DNA of 64,000 nt from Vibrio sp. HA2012 (GCF_002812955.1 NZ_PFXK01000001.1:434001-498000); one strand, 5' to 3'; positions 45,318 to 54,637 are shown, counted from the first letter of the stretch. Program-made: numbers and translations. Notes: generated by a model not told the origin, from the letters alone.

Positions 45318-47956
45318 GTAAGGTAAATACAAATACAGAATCTTATCCGCCAAAAGTCAGGCGGGATTACGGAATATCCCCACTCTGGATTGTTCCTCTG
45401 GTCACCCTGATCCTTGCGGGATGGCTGGTGATAAAAGCCGTCCATGAGGCTGGACAGAGTGTGCAAATCTATTTCTCCGATGCAGAAGGTTTGGTGGCGG
45501 GCAGAACCACTATTCGCTATCAGGGGCTGGAAGTCGGTATGGTCCGTAACATCACACTGTCCCGAAAGCTGGACAATATTTATGTTGATGCTGATATTTA
45601 TCCGGAAGCGACTCCTCTGCTGGGGAAACATACCCGTTTCTGGCTGGTCAAACCCACCGCCAGCATATCTGGCATATCGGGGCTAGATGCCCTTGTTTCC
45701 GGGAACTATATAGCCATTCAGCCAGGAGAACCGGATGACGATGATGAGATAAAAGATACCTATACTGCCCTTGATGGTGCCCCGGCCGATTTGCAGGCAT
45801 CTCAGGGACTGAATATTACTCTGGAATCCGATAATCTGGCGTCTATTTCCATCGGTTCTCAGATTCTGTACCGGAAGATTCCTATCGGTGAGGTATATAG
45901 TTACCAATTATCAGAAGACAGCAGACAGGTACTGATCAAAGCCTTTATCAAGAACGAGTTTCGCCATATTATTACCAGCGAAAGCCGTTTCTGGAATGTC
46001 AGTGGTGTAGCCGCCAATATCGGATTCAAAGGGATTGATGTGCGGATGGCAAGTCTGAGTGCTCTGCTGGCTGGTGCCATTGCCGTAGACGCTCCTGACG
46101 CAGGAGACCCAGTTCAGGAATACACCCACTTTAAGCTATATCCGGATCTTCAAACTGCCGGGCGAGGCATTCCCATCAGTATAACATTACCTGATAATAA
46201 CAAGATTACTCCGAATGGAACCCCGATCATGTACCGTGGGATAGAGGTGGGACAAATTACTGACCTGAGTCTGGGCGATGAACGAAAATCGGTTATCGCT
46301 TCTGCCGCTATTCAGCCAGCTTTCAGTGATCTGCTGACAACAGGCTCCCGTTTTCTTCTCGAAGAAGCGAAACTTTCGCTTACTGAACTGGACAATATCT
46401 CCAACCTGATTACCGGAAACTACCTGACACTGGTTCCCGGAACAGGTAATAAAACCAGAGAATTCAGTGCCGTCAGAAAAGATGATCTCCTGCGTGAACA
46501 GGAAAGCTCTCTTCCGGTCACTCTGCTTGCGGATAACTCATACGGTCTGAATGCCGGTTCATCCGTCTTGTATAAAGGTCTGTCTGTCGGTTCAGTTTCA
46601 TCCGTTTCACTGAAAAATGATCGCATTCAGATCAAACTTCTTATCGATAAGCAGTACAAACATCTGCTGAAATCAGATAACCGCTTTTTTGTCACCGGAA
46701 GCGCTACGGCTGAGCTTACTGAATCCGGACTCAATATATCGGTTCCTCCGGCAAAACAGCTACTTACCGGGTCTGTTAGTTTTGTCAGCGAAGGAAAACC
46801 GGCTCCCAACACAGAATACCACCTCTATGCCAGCCAGTCGCTGGCAGAACTGGCGGCTTATAATCAGGGCGGAAGCACAGTATTGCATCTGTTCGCACAA
46901 GAGCTTCCGCCGGTAAATGATGGCAGTCCTTTATTATACCGCAACCTGTCCGTCGGTCATGTTTCAGGCTATCACCTGACCAAAGAAGGCGTTGCTCTGG
47001 AACTACAAATAGAAAATCGTTACCGCCACCTGATACAGCCTGATACAGTATTCTGGAATCGTTCCGGTGTCGAAATCGAAGCCAGTCTGAGCGGAATAAA
47101 TATTCAAGCAGCACCACTGAAATCGCTGATACAGGGAGGAATCGCTTTCGACAGTATTCCGGGAGTGGAAAACAAAAAAGACACCCGCTGGCTGCTTTAT
47201 CCAGATCTCAAGCATGCCCGCAGATACGGCAAAGTCATCACTCTGTTAACCACACAAAATGTTTCTATTGGTAATGGTACTCCTATTCGCTATCAGGGCG
47301 TGACCATCGGTGAAGTAACCAGCCTGATCCCAGATTTCAAACACAGTGAAACACATATCAAGGTTCAGATCATGCCGGAATATGTATCTCATATTGCGCT
47401 TGAGAACAGCTATTTTCAGTTGATCACTGCCGAAGTCGGAATAAAAGGCATAAAGAATCTGGACACACTGCTTAATTCATACATTGATGTAAAACCGGGA
47501 TCCGGTCATGCTCAGTTTACGTTTCCACTCAATTTCATCCCTAAACAGGAACAAGGCGTTCATTTTACCCTGCAAAGCGAAACCCGCGATTCACTTGAAA
47601 CCGGCACACCAGTTTTCTACCGGGAAATGGAAGTCGGAAAAGTTAACAGCGTAGAACTGGGTACCTTTGCCGACAGGATTATTACGACAATAGAAATAGA
47701 AAAGCGTTACGCTTATCTGGTCAGAGAGAATACCGTATTTTGGAATGTATCTGGCGTCGATGTATCTGTCGGCCTCTCCGGTGCCCATATAAAATCAGGA
47801 ACGGTTGACAGTCTTCTCCGCGGAGGGGTCGCATTCGCTACACCAGAAAATACCACGCTCAGTCCTGTCGCCGAGAACGAGCAGTCATTCTTCCTTCACC
47901 CGGAAGCAAAAGAAGAATGGCTACAGTGGAGAACCCCAATTCCGAAACCGGAGTAA
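45314..47956 (+). CDS. letB: LetB (YebT), seven-MCE-domain lipid transport tunnel protein
   Basis: 880 aa. One N-terminal membrane helix (LWIVPLVTLILAGWLVI) anchors a long periplasmic part. I count seven MCE domains, each opening with a strand and a motif such as TTIRYQGLEVGMV, SQILYRKIPIGEV, TPIMYRGIEVGQI, SSVLYKGLSVGSV, SPLLYRNLSVGHV, TPIRYQGVTIGEV and TPVFYREMEVGKV. Seven matches E. coli LetB, which forms a hexameric tunnel across the periplasm. A terminator follows at 48014. Confidence 0.96.
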   Translation: MSKVNTNTESYPPKVRRDYGISPLWIVPLVTLILAGWLVIKAVHEAGQSVQIYFSDAEGLVAGRTTIRYQGLEVGMVRNITLSRKLDNIYVDADIYPEATPLLGKHTRFWLVKPTASISGISGLDALVSGNYIAIQPGEPDDDDEIKDTYTALDGAPADLQASQGLNITLESDNLASISIGSQILYRKIPIGEVYSYQLSEDSRQVLIKAFIKNEFRHIITSESRFWNVSGVAANIGFKGIDVRMASLSALLAGAIAVDAPDAGDPVQEYTHFKLYPDLQTAGRGIPISITLPDNNKITPNGTPIMYRGIEVGQITDLSLGDERKSVIASAAIQPAFSDLLTTGSRFLLEEAKLSLTELDNISNLITGNYLTLVPGTGNKTREFSAVRKDDLLREQESSLPVTLLADNSYGLNAGSSVLYKGLSVGSVSSVSLKNDRIQIKLLIDKQYKHLLKSDNRFFVTGSATAELTESGLNISVPPAKQLLTGSVSFVSEGKPAPNTEYHLYASQSLAELAAYNQGGSTVLHLFAQELPPVNDGSPLLYRNLSVGHVSGYHLTKEGVALELQIENRYRHLIQPDTVFWNRSGVEIEASLSGINIQAAPLKSLIQGGIAFDSIPGVENKKDTRWLLYPDLKHARRYGKVITLLTTQNVSIGNGTPIRYQGVTIGEVTSLIPDFKHSETHIKVQIMPEYVSHIALENSYFQLITAEVGIKGIKNLDTLLNSYIDVKPGSGHAQFTFPLNFIPKQEQGVHFTLQSETRDSLETGTPVFYREMEVGKVNSVELGTFADRIITTIEIEKRYAYLVRENTVFWNVSGVDVSVGLSGAHIKSGTVDSLLRGGVAFATPENTTLSPVAENEQSFFLHPEAKEEWLQWRTPIPKPE

Positions 47957-48013
47957 CGTCTTCCAGAACGTCTCGTGCTGGTTAACGTTCCGCTGCTGTG
48001 GCGATCAGATAAT

Positions 48014-48042
48014 AAACCTGCGATTTCAGCAGGTTTATTTGT
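48014..48042 (+). terminator. letAB terminator
   Basis: AAACCTGC (48014-48021) and GCAGGTTT (48029-48036) form an 8-bp stem followed by ATTTG. Confidence 0.75.
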
Positions 48043-48148
48043 ATATACTTCCACCCCATATCGTTCAAGTCTCAGATACCCTTTTAATTCTGCTCCTGAT
48101 ACGGGTAGAATTATCGCCTGTTTTTAGTCTGATTATCCGGAAGACGTC

Positions 48149-49576
48149 GTGCATCCTAATATCAAATTACCTCAAGCATTCCTGCAACAAATCGAATCCA
48201 TCATGCCTAAGCATCTGGATATGGAGGCTTTTGTCTCAGCCTGTAAACGGCCTCTTCGCCGTAGTATCCGGGTGAATACATTAAAAATATCTGTAGCCGA
48301 TTTTCTTATCCGAACCCGAGAAAAAGGCTGGAAACTGACACCCGTTCCCTGGTGCGATACCGGATTCTGGATCGAAAGAGACAGCCAGGAAACAACTCCG
48401 CTGGGCAATACAGCCGAGCATATGGCCGGGCTGTTTTATATCCAGGAAGCCAGCTCCATGATGCCTGTTTCTGCTCTGCTGATGGATCAGGAAGACAAAC
48501 TGAATACCGTACTTGATGTCGCCGCCGCACCGGGTTCAAAAACAACTCAGATAGCCGCTGCAATGGATAATAATGGTGCTCTAGTAGCAAATGAGTACTC
48601 AGCAAGCCGTATAAAAGGACTGTATTCAAATATTCAGCGCTGCGGCGTAAGAAATGTTGCTCTGACGAATTTTGACGGCCGGGTATTCGGCGGCTGGCTA
48701 CCAGAACAGTTTGATGCCATTCTGCTTGATGCACCATGTTCCGGAGAAGGTACTATTCGTAAGGATCCGGATGCAATGAATAACTGGAGTCGTGAATCCG
48801 TTCTGGATATCGCGGAAACTCAAAAAGACCTAATCGAAAGTGCTTTTCATGCCTTAAAACCCGGTGGTGTTCTGGTTTATTCAACCTGTACACTGAATCT
48901 GGAAGAAAACCAGCAGGTCTGTCATCATTTAAAAAAACAATTCGGTGATAAGGTAACCTTTGAGCCACTGAATCAGTTATTCCAGGATGCAGACAAGGCT
49001 ATCACTGAAGAGGGATTCCTGCATATATATCCACAAATTTTCGATAGCGAAGGTTTTTTTGTTGCCCGCTTACGTAAACATGCTTCAGCAACACCACCAC
49101 AGGTAAAAAAACGTTTGGGTAAATTCCCATTTGAAAAAGCATCACGCAATAATTGTGACAGCGTAACCAAATCCCTGCAAGACAGTCTTGGTCTGACTCT
49201 GCCTGACAGCGGAAGACTCTGGCTGCGTGATAATGAAGTCTGGCTGTTTCCTGCCGCTCTGGAACCTATGATTGGCCAAATTCGTTTTGACCGTATGGGA
49301 ATTAAACTTGCGGAAGCCCATAAGAAAGGCTATCGCTGGCAGCATGAAGCTGTAATGTCTCTGGCCACCGGCAGTGAAGCTGCCTGCATAGAACTCTCTG
49401 TGGAACAGGCACGGGAATGGTTTATGGGAAGAGATATCCGACCAAATTCCTTATCCGGAAAAGGAGAAGTTATCGTTAAGTTAAATAAAGATGTGATAGG
49501 GATCGGAAAATGGGTAGGAAACCGGATAAAAAACGGACTGCCCCGAGAACTGGTTCGAGATGGTAACCTGTTCTAA
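48149..49576 (+). CDS. rsmF: RsmF, 16S rRNA m5C1407 methyltransferase
   Basis: 475 aa. SAM-binding LDVAAAPGSKTTQ, the catalytic cysteine motifs DAPCSGEGT and YSTCTL, and a C-terminal PUA-like domain define RsmF (YebU). The start is GTG at 48149 with GGAAG 5 nt upstream, giving MHPNIKLPQAF. It methylates C1407 of 16S rRNA. It follows letAB as in E. coli but after a terminator. A one-mismatch matS copy lies inside at 49155-49167. Confidence 0.94.
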   Translation: MHPNIKLPQAFLQQIESIMPKHLDMEAFVSACKRPLRRSIRVNTLKISVADFLIRTREKGWKLTPVPWCDTGFWIERDSQETTPLGNTAEHMAGLFYIQEASSMMPVSALLMDQEDKLNTVLDVAAAPGSKTTQIAAAMDNNGALVANEYSASRIKGLYSNIQRCGVRNVALTNFDGRVFGGWLPEQFDAILLDAPCSGEGTIRKDPDAMNNWSRESVLDIAETQKDLIESAFHALKPGGVLVYSTCTLNLEENQQVCHHLKKQFGDKVTFEPLNQLFQDADKAITEEGFLHIYPQIFDSEGFFVARLRKHASATPPQVKKRLGKFPFEKASRNNCDSVTKSLQDSLGLTLPDSGRLWLRDNEVWLFPAALEPMIGQIRFDRMGIKLAEAHKKGYRWQHEAVMSLATGSEAACIELSVEQAREWFMGRDIRPNSLSGKGEVIVKLNKDVIGIGKWVGNRIKNGLPRELVRDGNLF

Positions 49577-49666
49577 TTGCAGACGATTAATTTTATGCGG
49601 ACTGAACCCTGTTTCAAAAAGAGTCAAATTTGCGCCAACCCTTGCTGGTAAAGCCCTGTGCCTGAA

Positions 49667-49673
49667 CTACACT
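49667..49673 (+). promoter_or_regulatory. Sigma-S-type -10 element of the SdsR-like RNA
   Basis: CTACACT resembles the extended sigma-S -10 (CTATACT). It is placed so that transcription would start near 49680. Confidence 0.5.
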
Positions 49674-49679
49674 TGAAGT

Positions 49680-49760
49680 AATTAAAAGCCAAGATTGATT
49701 AGCGCAGGCTCTTTTGAGCCGTTCCCCTAAGCCCGATATCCCATAGGTTTCGGGCTTTTT
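49680..49760 (+). ncRNA. sdsR: SdsR (RyeB)-like small RNA
   Basis: The gap after rsmF holds TAGCGCA, then the short hairpin GGCTC-TTTT-GAGCC (49707-49720), a C-rich single-stranded stretch (TTCCCC), then a terminator hairpin. This order and the TAGCGCA/GGCTC/TTCCC core match E. coli SdsR as I recall it, and SdsR is also found a few genes from rsmF there. A sigma-S-like -10 element lies at the expected distance. The 5' end is approximate. SdsR is an Hfq-dependent stationary-phase RNA that represses porins and other targets; it is about 20 nt shorter here. Confidence 0.7.
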
Positions 49761-49762
49761 TT
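49729..49762 (+). terminator. Terminator of the SdsR-like RNA
   Basis: AAGCCCGA (49729-49736) and TCGGGCTT (49750-49757) pair, followed by a T run of eight counting the stem end. The minus-strand side has no T run, so it serves plus-strand transcription. Confidence 0.85.
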
Positions 49763-49804
49763 TATCCTGTTATACTCTTGCCCAGTGGCAATCGGCAGGA
49801 TACA

Positions 49805-50641
49805 TCACTTTTTCAGGCGAATGCCATCCGCTTCGATAATGATTTTTCCCTGCTTATACAAACCACCGATGGATTTCTTAAACGTTCCCTTACTGGTTCT
49901 GAATACCGAAAAAATAGCATCTGGGGCAGACTTATCGCTCAGAGGCAAAAAACCACCTTTCTTTTCCAGAGTTTCCAGGATCTTACTACTCAAGTCATCC
50001 ATCTTTGCCGTGCCCATTTTCTGCAGAGCAAGGTCAATTTTTCCATCTTCACGGATCGTTTTGATATACCCTTTCAGACGTTTACCAATAAATAACTTGC
50101 CAAAGACATCGGAGTTAAAAATCATCCCCCAATGCGCTCCGTTAATGATCGCCTTAAATCCCAGCTCACTATGTTCTGCAATCAATAACTCAACCTGATC
50201 GTTTGGTTTATAACGTGCCGGGGTTTTATCCAGTAACTTATTAAATTTCGTCGTACCGACAATTCTGCCAGAGGCCCTGTCCGTATAAACATACACCAGC
50301 ACTTGTTGTCCGGGTCTGAAACGAGTCCTTTGTTCACTGAAAGGAATTAGCAGATCTTTTTTTTCGATGCCCCAGTTAGCGAAGGCACCGGTCTGATTGA
50401 TCCCTTCAATCTTCATCAGTCCCCATTCACCGACCTGAGCAATCGGCCTTTCCATCGTTGCCGTCAGTTGGTTATCCGAGTCAAAATAGAGAAAAACATC
50501 CAGCTTCTGACCAATCGTCATATTATCAGGAACCTGACGGTGGGGAAGTAAAACTGTGCCGTAGTCTTCAGCATCCAGGAACAGACCGAAGCTTTCAGAT
50601 TTTACGACTTCAAGTGAGTTTATCTGGCCAACATTAATCAT
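49805..50641 (-). CDS. CvfB/YitL-family S1-domain RNA-binding protein
   Basis: 278 aa. S1-like modules are seen at about 1-65 (INSLEVVKSESFGLFLDA), 70-140 (GEWGLMKIEGINQTGAFANWG) and 150-210 (HSELGFKAIINGAHWGMIF). The C-terminal winged helix (about 225-278, ILETLEKKGGFLPLSDKSAP) completes the CvfB architecture. These proteins bind single-stranded RNA; the founding member affects virulence in Staphylococcus. Role here unknown. Convergent with the SdsR-like RNA. Confidence 0.85.
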   Translation of the reverse strand: MINVGQINSLEVVKSESFGLFLDAEDYGTVLLPHRQVPDNMTIGQKLDVFLYFDSDNQLTATMERPIAQVGEWGLMKIEGINQTGAFANWGIEKKDLLIPFSEQRTRFRPGQQVLVYVYTDRASGRIVGTTKFNKLLDKTPARYKPNDQVELLIAEHSELGFKAIINGAHWGMIFNSDVFGKLFIGKRLKGYIKTIREDGKIDLALQKMGTAKMDDLSSKILETLEKKGGFLPLSDKSAPDAIFSVFRTSKGTFKKSIGGLYKQGKIIIEADGIRLKK

Positions 50642-50670
50642 TTACTATCTCAACTATTTGATATTTCAAA

Positions 50671-50703
50671 TAAAAAGGAGACGGCGAATCAGCCATCTCC
50701 TCT
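50671..50703 (-). terminator. Terminator of the PEP-synthase-like gene
   Basis: On the minus strand AGGAGATGGC and GCCGTCTCCT form a 10-bp stem with one mismatch around TGATTC, followed by TTTTTAT. Confidence 0.75.
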
Positions 50704-50769
50704 CCCGGAACAAATTATACGTGATCTTAACTTGTAATGCTCTGTGAAATTCACCACGTTTACATTTAG

Positions 50770-51651
50770 TTACGCCGTCACTGCAACCTGAGCATCTCCT
50801 AGTTCTGCCAGTGCACTTTGCAATAACGGAAACTGCTCCAGTACAGGACAGACAACAAAATAAGGCTTATTGACCTTGTTAACGGTCTTGACCATCATTT
50901 TCATCAGCTCAATCACAGCATCATTCTGCATATCAAAACTATATTCCATTGCTTGGTTCGATTTATCAACACCAAGAGTAAACTGGGCAAGGTGATCAAT
51001 ATTAATCACCGCCCCATCAAAATACTGCAGTAATTTATCTGCCAGCAGGATTGATGATGGAACATCACATGAGTACAGCAACTTGAATCCATTCAACCCT
51101 CTTGGTAATCCTTGTTCTGCCAGTCGGTCAATAATCGTTGCAGCATCTTTAAGAGCCCGGACAAAAGGTACCACCAGTTCTACATTGATTCCGTCAGCAC
51201 GCAGAGATTTAATCACATCACATTCAAGAGCAAAGGCCTTGCTGTAACTTTCTGATGCAAATCTGACCACTCCACGGCAGCCCATCGCCGGGTTATTTTC
51301 CGGCGCTTCAGCTTGTCCGCCAAGTAATGATGAAAATGCATAACTATCTAGATTACTCAGGCAGACACGAACAACAGTATGCTGCTCTTCTACTGCCTCT
51401 TTAATCACTGTATACAGAGTATTAACAAAGTGTTCTTCAACAGACGCACCATTTAAAATAGATTTCAGCGTACTTTGATCCGCCTCTGAAAGCTGGGATA
51501 TCTCTACTGACGGATGGTAAAACACCTTCTCCATTATCAAATCAGCCATTGACACATACAACTGATCCGATGCGCTATTTTCTGTATAAGAAGGCAGCAC
51601 ATTGATAATGTTTAGTTCTGAAAGGATCGGTCCCTGCATTGCATTACTCAT
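50770..51651 (-). CDS. Stand-alone PEP-utilising-enzyme barrel, PpsA C-terminal-like, probably non-catalytic
   Basis: 293 aa. The middle and end align by eye with the C-terminal TIM barrel of PEP synthase: NPAMGCRGVVRF, FALECDVIKSLRADG, VELVVPFVRALKDA, PSSILLADKLLQYFDG and QFTLGVDKS. The ATP-grasp and phosphohistidine domains are absent. Active-site residues have changed: the CE[LI]PS glutamate is Asp (CDVPS), and the conserved Asn-Asp pair after FDG is Asp-His (NIDHL). The later catalytic Cys region keeps a Cys (FVVCPV). I infer a PEP-binding or regulatory paralogue. It is divergent from a DAHP synthase, a PEP consumer. Confidence 0.75.
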   Translation of the reverse strand: MSNAMQGPILSELNIINVLPSYTENSASDQLYVSMADLIMEKVFYHPSVEISQLSEADQSTLKSILNGASVEEHFVNTLYTVIKEAVEEQHTVVRVCLSNLDSYAFSSLLGGQAEAPENNPAMGCRGVVRFASESYSKAFALECDVIKSLRADGINVELVVPFVRALKDAATIIDRLAEQGLPRGLNGFKLLYSCDVPSSILLADKLLQYFDGAVINIDHLAQFTLGVDKSNQAMEYSFDMQNDAVIELMKMMVKTVNKVNKPYFVVCPVLEQFPLLQSALAELGDAQVAVTA

Positions 51652-51940
51652 TACGACTCCGGTTATTAATTTTCTTATTTGATCTGAACATACAATTCTA
51701 GCCAGATGAACTCAAGCTAAAATTGATAATTATTTATAAAAAATGAATAAATACCCAGAATAAAAACATATTCACGCATGAAAAAGTGAAGAAAAGCACC
51801 TGCTGACTCTGATTAAAACAGCAAGGGAGTTTATATCAGCTTTCATTTCCGTTATCTTTACACCTTATTCCATATGGTTTTTCTTTTGAAAATCATCCAT
51901 CTGGAACCCAGATTATATGCATCTTTCTATAGGCGAACTC

Positions 51941-52993
51941 ATGCCACTAAAAACAGACGAACTAAGAACTCAGCCCCTCGGCCCGATGCCAACTCCGGCA
52001 GAACTGAGTCAGCAATACCCAATCACAGATGATGTTGCCGGTAAAATAGCCCATTCCCGTAAACAGATTGAAGCAATACTCACCGGTGAAGATAAGCGCC
52101 AGCTTGTTGTTGTAGGGCCCTGCTCTATCCATGATCCGGACGCTGCTCTGGATTATGCCAACCGACTGAATGCCGTCCAGAACAAGTATAGTGAAGAACT
52201 TTTTATTGTAATGCGAACTTACTTTGAAAAACCGAGAACCGTCATTGGCTGGAAAGGGTTAATTACCGACCCGAATCTGGATGGCACCTATGCTCTGGAA
52301 ACCGGACTGGGGAAGGCCCGGCATCTTCTGCTCGAAATCAACAAACTGGGGCTGGCTACAGCGACTGAATTTCTGGATATGATTACCGGCCAGTATATTG
52401 CTGATCTTATCAGCTGGGGGGCGATCGGTGCCCGAACCACAGAATCTCAAATTCATCGGGAAATGGCTTCAGCACTGTCCTGTCCGGTCGGATTTAAAAA
52501 CGGCACAAACGGAAATGTGAAGATTGCCATAGACGCCATCCGCGCCGCCCTGGCCTCTCATTATTTCTACTCCCCGGACAAGAACGGTCGTATGACCGTT
52601 TACCGTACTAGTGGTAACCCTTATGGACATATGATCCTACGGGGCGGAGACAATGGACCGAATTTTGACCCGATATCAGTTCAGAGCGCGTGCGATGCTC
52701 TATCCGGGGTCAACCTTCCTCAGCGCCTTATCGTTGACTTCAGCCACGCCAACTGTCAGAAACAACACCGAAAACAGCTGGATGTAGCAAGAAATATCTG
52801 CCAGCAAATTCGTTCGGGAAGCCGGTACATTGCAGGTATAATGGCTGAAAGTTTTATTGAAGAAGGTAACCAGCCAATAGCAGCTCTGAATCATTTAAAA
52901 TATGGACAGTCCGTTACAGATCCATGCCTGAGCTGGAACGATACTCTGGTTATGCTTGAGATGCTTTCAACAGCAGTAAAAGAGGCAAATTAA
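51941..52993 (+). CDS. aroH: AroH-type DAHP synthase
   Basis: 350 aa from the ATG at 51941 (MPLKTDELRT), which aligns with E. coli AroH (MNRTDELRT); the in-frame ATG at 51917 has no ribosome site. VGPCSIHDP, MRTYFEKPRT, SWGAIGARTTESQ, the KNGTNG loop and DFSHANCQKQHRKQ are the class I active site (PEP, E4P, metal). It condenses PEP with erythrose-4-phosphate at the head of aromatic synthesis. Similarity is closest to the Trp-sensitive isozyme, though feedback specificity is inferred. I saw no clear TrpR or TyrR box upstream. Confidence 0.88.
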   Translation: MPLKTDELRTQPLGPMPTPAELSQQYPITDDVAGKIAHSRKQIEAILTGEDKRQLVVVGPCSIHDPDAALDYANRLNAVQNKYSEELFIVMRTYFEKPRTVIGWKGLITDPNLDGTYALETGLGKARHLLLEINKLGLATATEFLDMITGQYIADLISWGAIGARTTESQIHREMASALSCPVGFKNGTNGNVKIAIDAIRAALASHYFYSPDKNGRMTVYRTSGNPYGHMILRGGDNGPNFDPISVQSACDALSGVNLPQRLIVDFSHANCQKQHRKQLDVARNICQQIRSGSRYIAGIMAESFIEEGNQPIAALNHLKYGQSVTDPCLSWNDTLVMLEMLSTAVKEAN

Positions 52994-53012
52994 GGCCTGC
53001 CTGATGTGCAAT

Positions 53013-53048
53013 AACATGCTCCTGCTATTACCAGGGGCATGTTTATTT
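53013..53048 (+). terminator. aroH terminator
   Basis: AACATGCTCCTG (53013-53024) and CAGGGGCATGTT (53032-53043) form a 12-bp stem with one mismatch, followed by TATTTG. Confidence 0.75.
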
Positions 53049-53203
53049 GTCCTGTACACCATCGTAACCCAGGCAAACTTGTGTAAGCTGATTTAATGAG
53101 AATAAGAGCAATTGTTATTTAATTCACAAAAACGGAATTTTTAATTCCTTATTTTACAATAAGATATAATTTTCCTATTCTTTCTTTTACTACACAGTTC
53201 CAC

Positions 53204-53393
53204 TTTTGGCATGCTGCCCCAAAACTGTGCATCCTTCTTCTGCACAAACACGTCTTTAAACTTTTTCTGTGTTTTTTTACCGTAAAGACCAGTCTAAAAT
53301 TTCACTATTAATCATAAATTCAGAATTATTCACCAAACAGAATTTCATGCTGGTAACACGCTCTTAATCCCTATTTCAGTGCAGTCTTGCACT
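53204..53393. promoter_or_regulatory. Three inverted repeats upstream of aapJ
   Basis: The 565-bp gap between the aroH terminator and aapJ holds TTTTGG-N9-CCAAAA (53204-53224), TGTGCA-N9-TGCACA (53226-53246) and AGTGCA-GTCT-TGCACT (53378-53393). The last overlaps a TTGCAC that could be a -35 element. They are plausible operators for the transporter operon; I cannot name the regulator. No gene is visible in the gap. Confidence 0.4.
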
Positions 53394-53608
53394 ATTTACT
53401 CTTTATATGTAATTCGTCATTCTAAATCATGTCGGGAATACAAAGGAACGAATATTTTCCCAACGAATCAATGCATTACACAACAAAAACAATTCTGATA
53501 AGAAAAGAAACGGTAGGCTGGAGTGATCAGCTCCAATCACCAAAAAATATTTTATGGAACGGTGAACCCGGTAAAAAAGGTTCAAATACAACTACAGGAA
53601 GGATACAG

Positions 53609-54637
53609 ATGAAAAATAAACTCACTATTATTGCTTCTGTGATAGCAGCTTCTGCTGCACTGATGTCAGGCAATGCTGCAGCTGCAGACTCCACCCTTGA
53701 TAAAGTAAAATCTCAGGGATATTTATCTTGCGGTGTAACAACGGGTCTGGCTGGCTTCTCTAACCCTAACGAAAAAGGTGAATGGGAAGGTCTGGATGTT
53801 GCTTACTGTGAGGCAGTTGCTGCTGCAGTCTTTGGGGACAAATCTAAGGTAAAATTTGTACCTCTGACAGCAAAAGAGCGTTTCACCGCCCTTCAGTCTG
53901 GTGAAATCGATGTTCTGGCCCGTAACACTACCTGGACACTTCAGCGCGATACCGCTCTTGGCCTGAACTTTGTCGGTGTAAACTACTACGACGGCCAGGG
54001 TTTTATGGTGTCTAAAGATCTGGGTGTAAAAAGCGTTAAAGAACTGGATGGCGCGTCTGTCTGTATCCAGTCTGGCACAACCACTGAGCTAAACCTTGCT
54101 GACTATTTCCGTAACCACGGAATGTCTTTCAAGCCAGTGGTTTTCGATACTTCAGCACAAACTGCAGCTGGATTCGATGCTGGCCGATGCGATGTACTGA
54201 CATCCGATCAGTCTCAACTATATGCTCTGCGTCTGAATCTGAAAGATCCGACTTCAGCTGTCGTACTTCCTGAAATCATTTCTAAAGAACCTTTGGGACC
54301 TGTAGTTCGTCAGGGCGATGATGCATGGTTTAACGTAGCGAAGTGGACATTGTTTGCCATGGTTAATGCCGAAGAATACGGTGTAACTTCGAAAAATGCT
54401 GATGATATGCTGAAGTCCAGCGATCCAAACGTTAAGCGTATTCTGGGCGTTGACGGTCCTAAAGGTAAAGCTCTGGGCCTACCTGATGACTGGGGTTATA
54501 AAGTGATAAAACAAGTCGGTAACTACGGTGAAGTCTTTGAATCTCAGGTTGGTACAGGTTCTCCGCTGAAAATTGCACGTGGCGTGAATGCTCTGTGGAA
54601 TGAAGGCGGCTTTATGTACGCTCCACCAATCCGTTAA
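53609..54637 (+). CDS. aapJ: AapJ-like periplasmic amino-acid-binding protein
   Basis: 342 aa from the ATG at 53609, chosen because GGAAGGA lies 5 nt upstream and a signal peptide follows at once (MKNKLTIIASVIAA ... NAAAA); an in-frame codon 180 bp upstream is not needed. The mature part has SCGVTTGLAGFSNPNEKGEWEG, the RNTTWTLQRDT block and a C-terminal GGFMYAPPIR, typical of AapJ/BztA. It binds a broad range of L-amino acids for the permease encoded downstream. First gene of aapJQMP. Confidence 0.93.
   Translation: MKNKLTIIASVIAASAALMSGNAAAADSTLDKVKSQGYLSCGVTTGLAGFSNPNEKGEWEGLDVAYCEAVAAAVFGDKSKVKFVPLTAKERFTALQSGEIDVLARNTTWTLQRDTALGLNFVGVNYYDGQGFMVSKDLGVKSVKELDGASVCIQSGTTTELNLADYFRNHGMSFKPVVFDTSAQTAAGFDAGRCDVLTSDQSQLYALRLNLKDPTSAVVLPEIISKEPLGPVVRQGDDAWFNVAKWTLFAMVNAEEYGVTSKNADDMLKSSDPNVKRILGVDGPKGKALGLPDDWGYKVIKQVGNYGEVFESQVGTGSPLKIARGVNALWNEGGFMYAPPIR

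Noticed and set aside
48306-48737. A 143-codon open frame on the minus strand inside rsmF
   Set aside because: Antisense shadow of a clear methyltransferase gene without its own start signals.
49155-49167. GTGACAGCGTAAC in rsmF as a matS site
   Set aside because: It has one mismatch to the consensus and lies in coding sequence. It is kept only as a possible weak site, not annotated as matS.
53429-53608. N-terminal extension of aapJ from an upstream ATG
   Set aside because: The signal peptide and a strong ribosome site begin at 53609. The upstream codons would bury the signal peptide.
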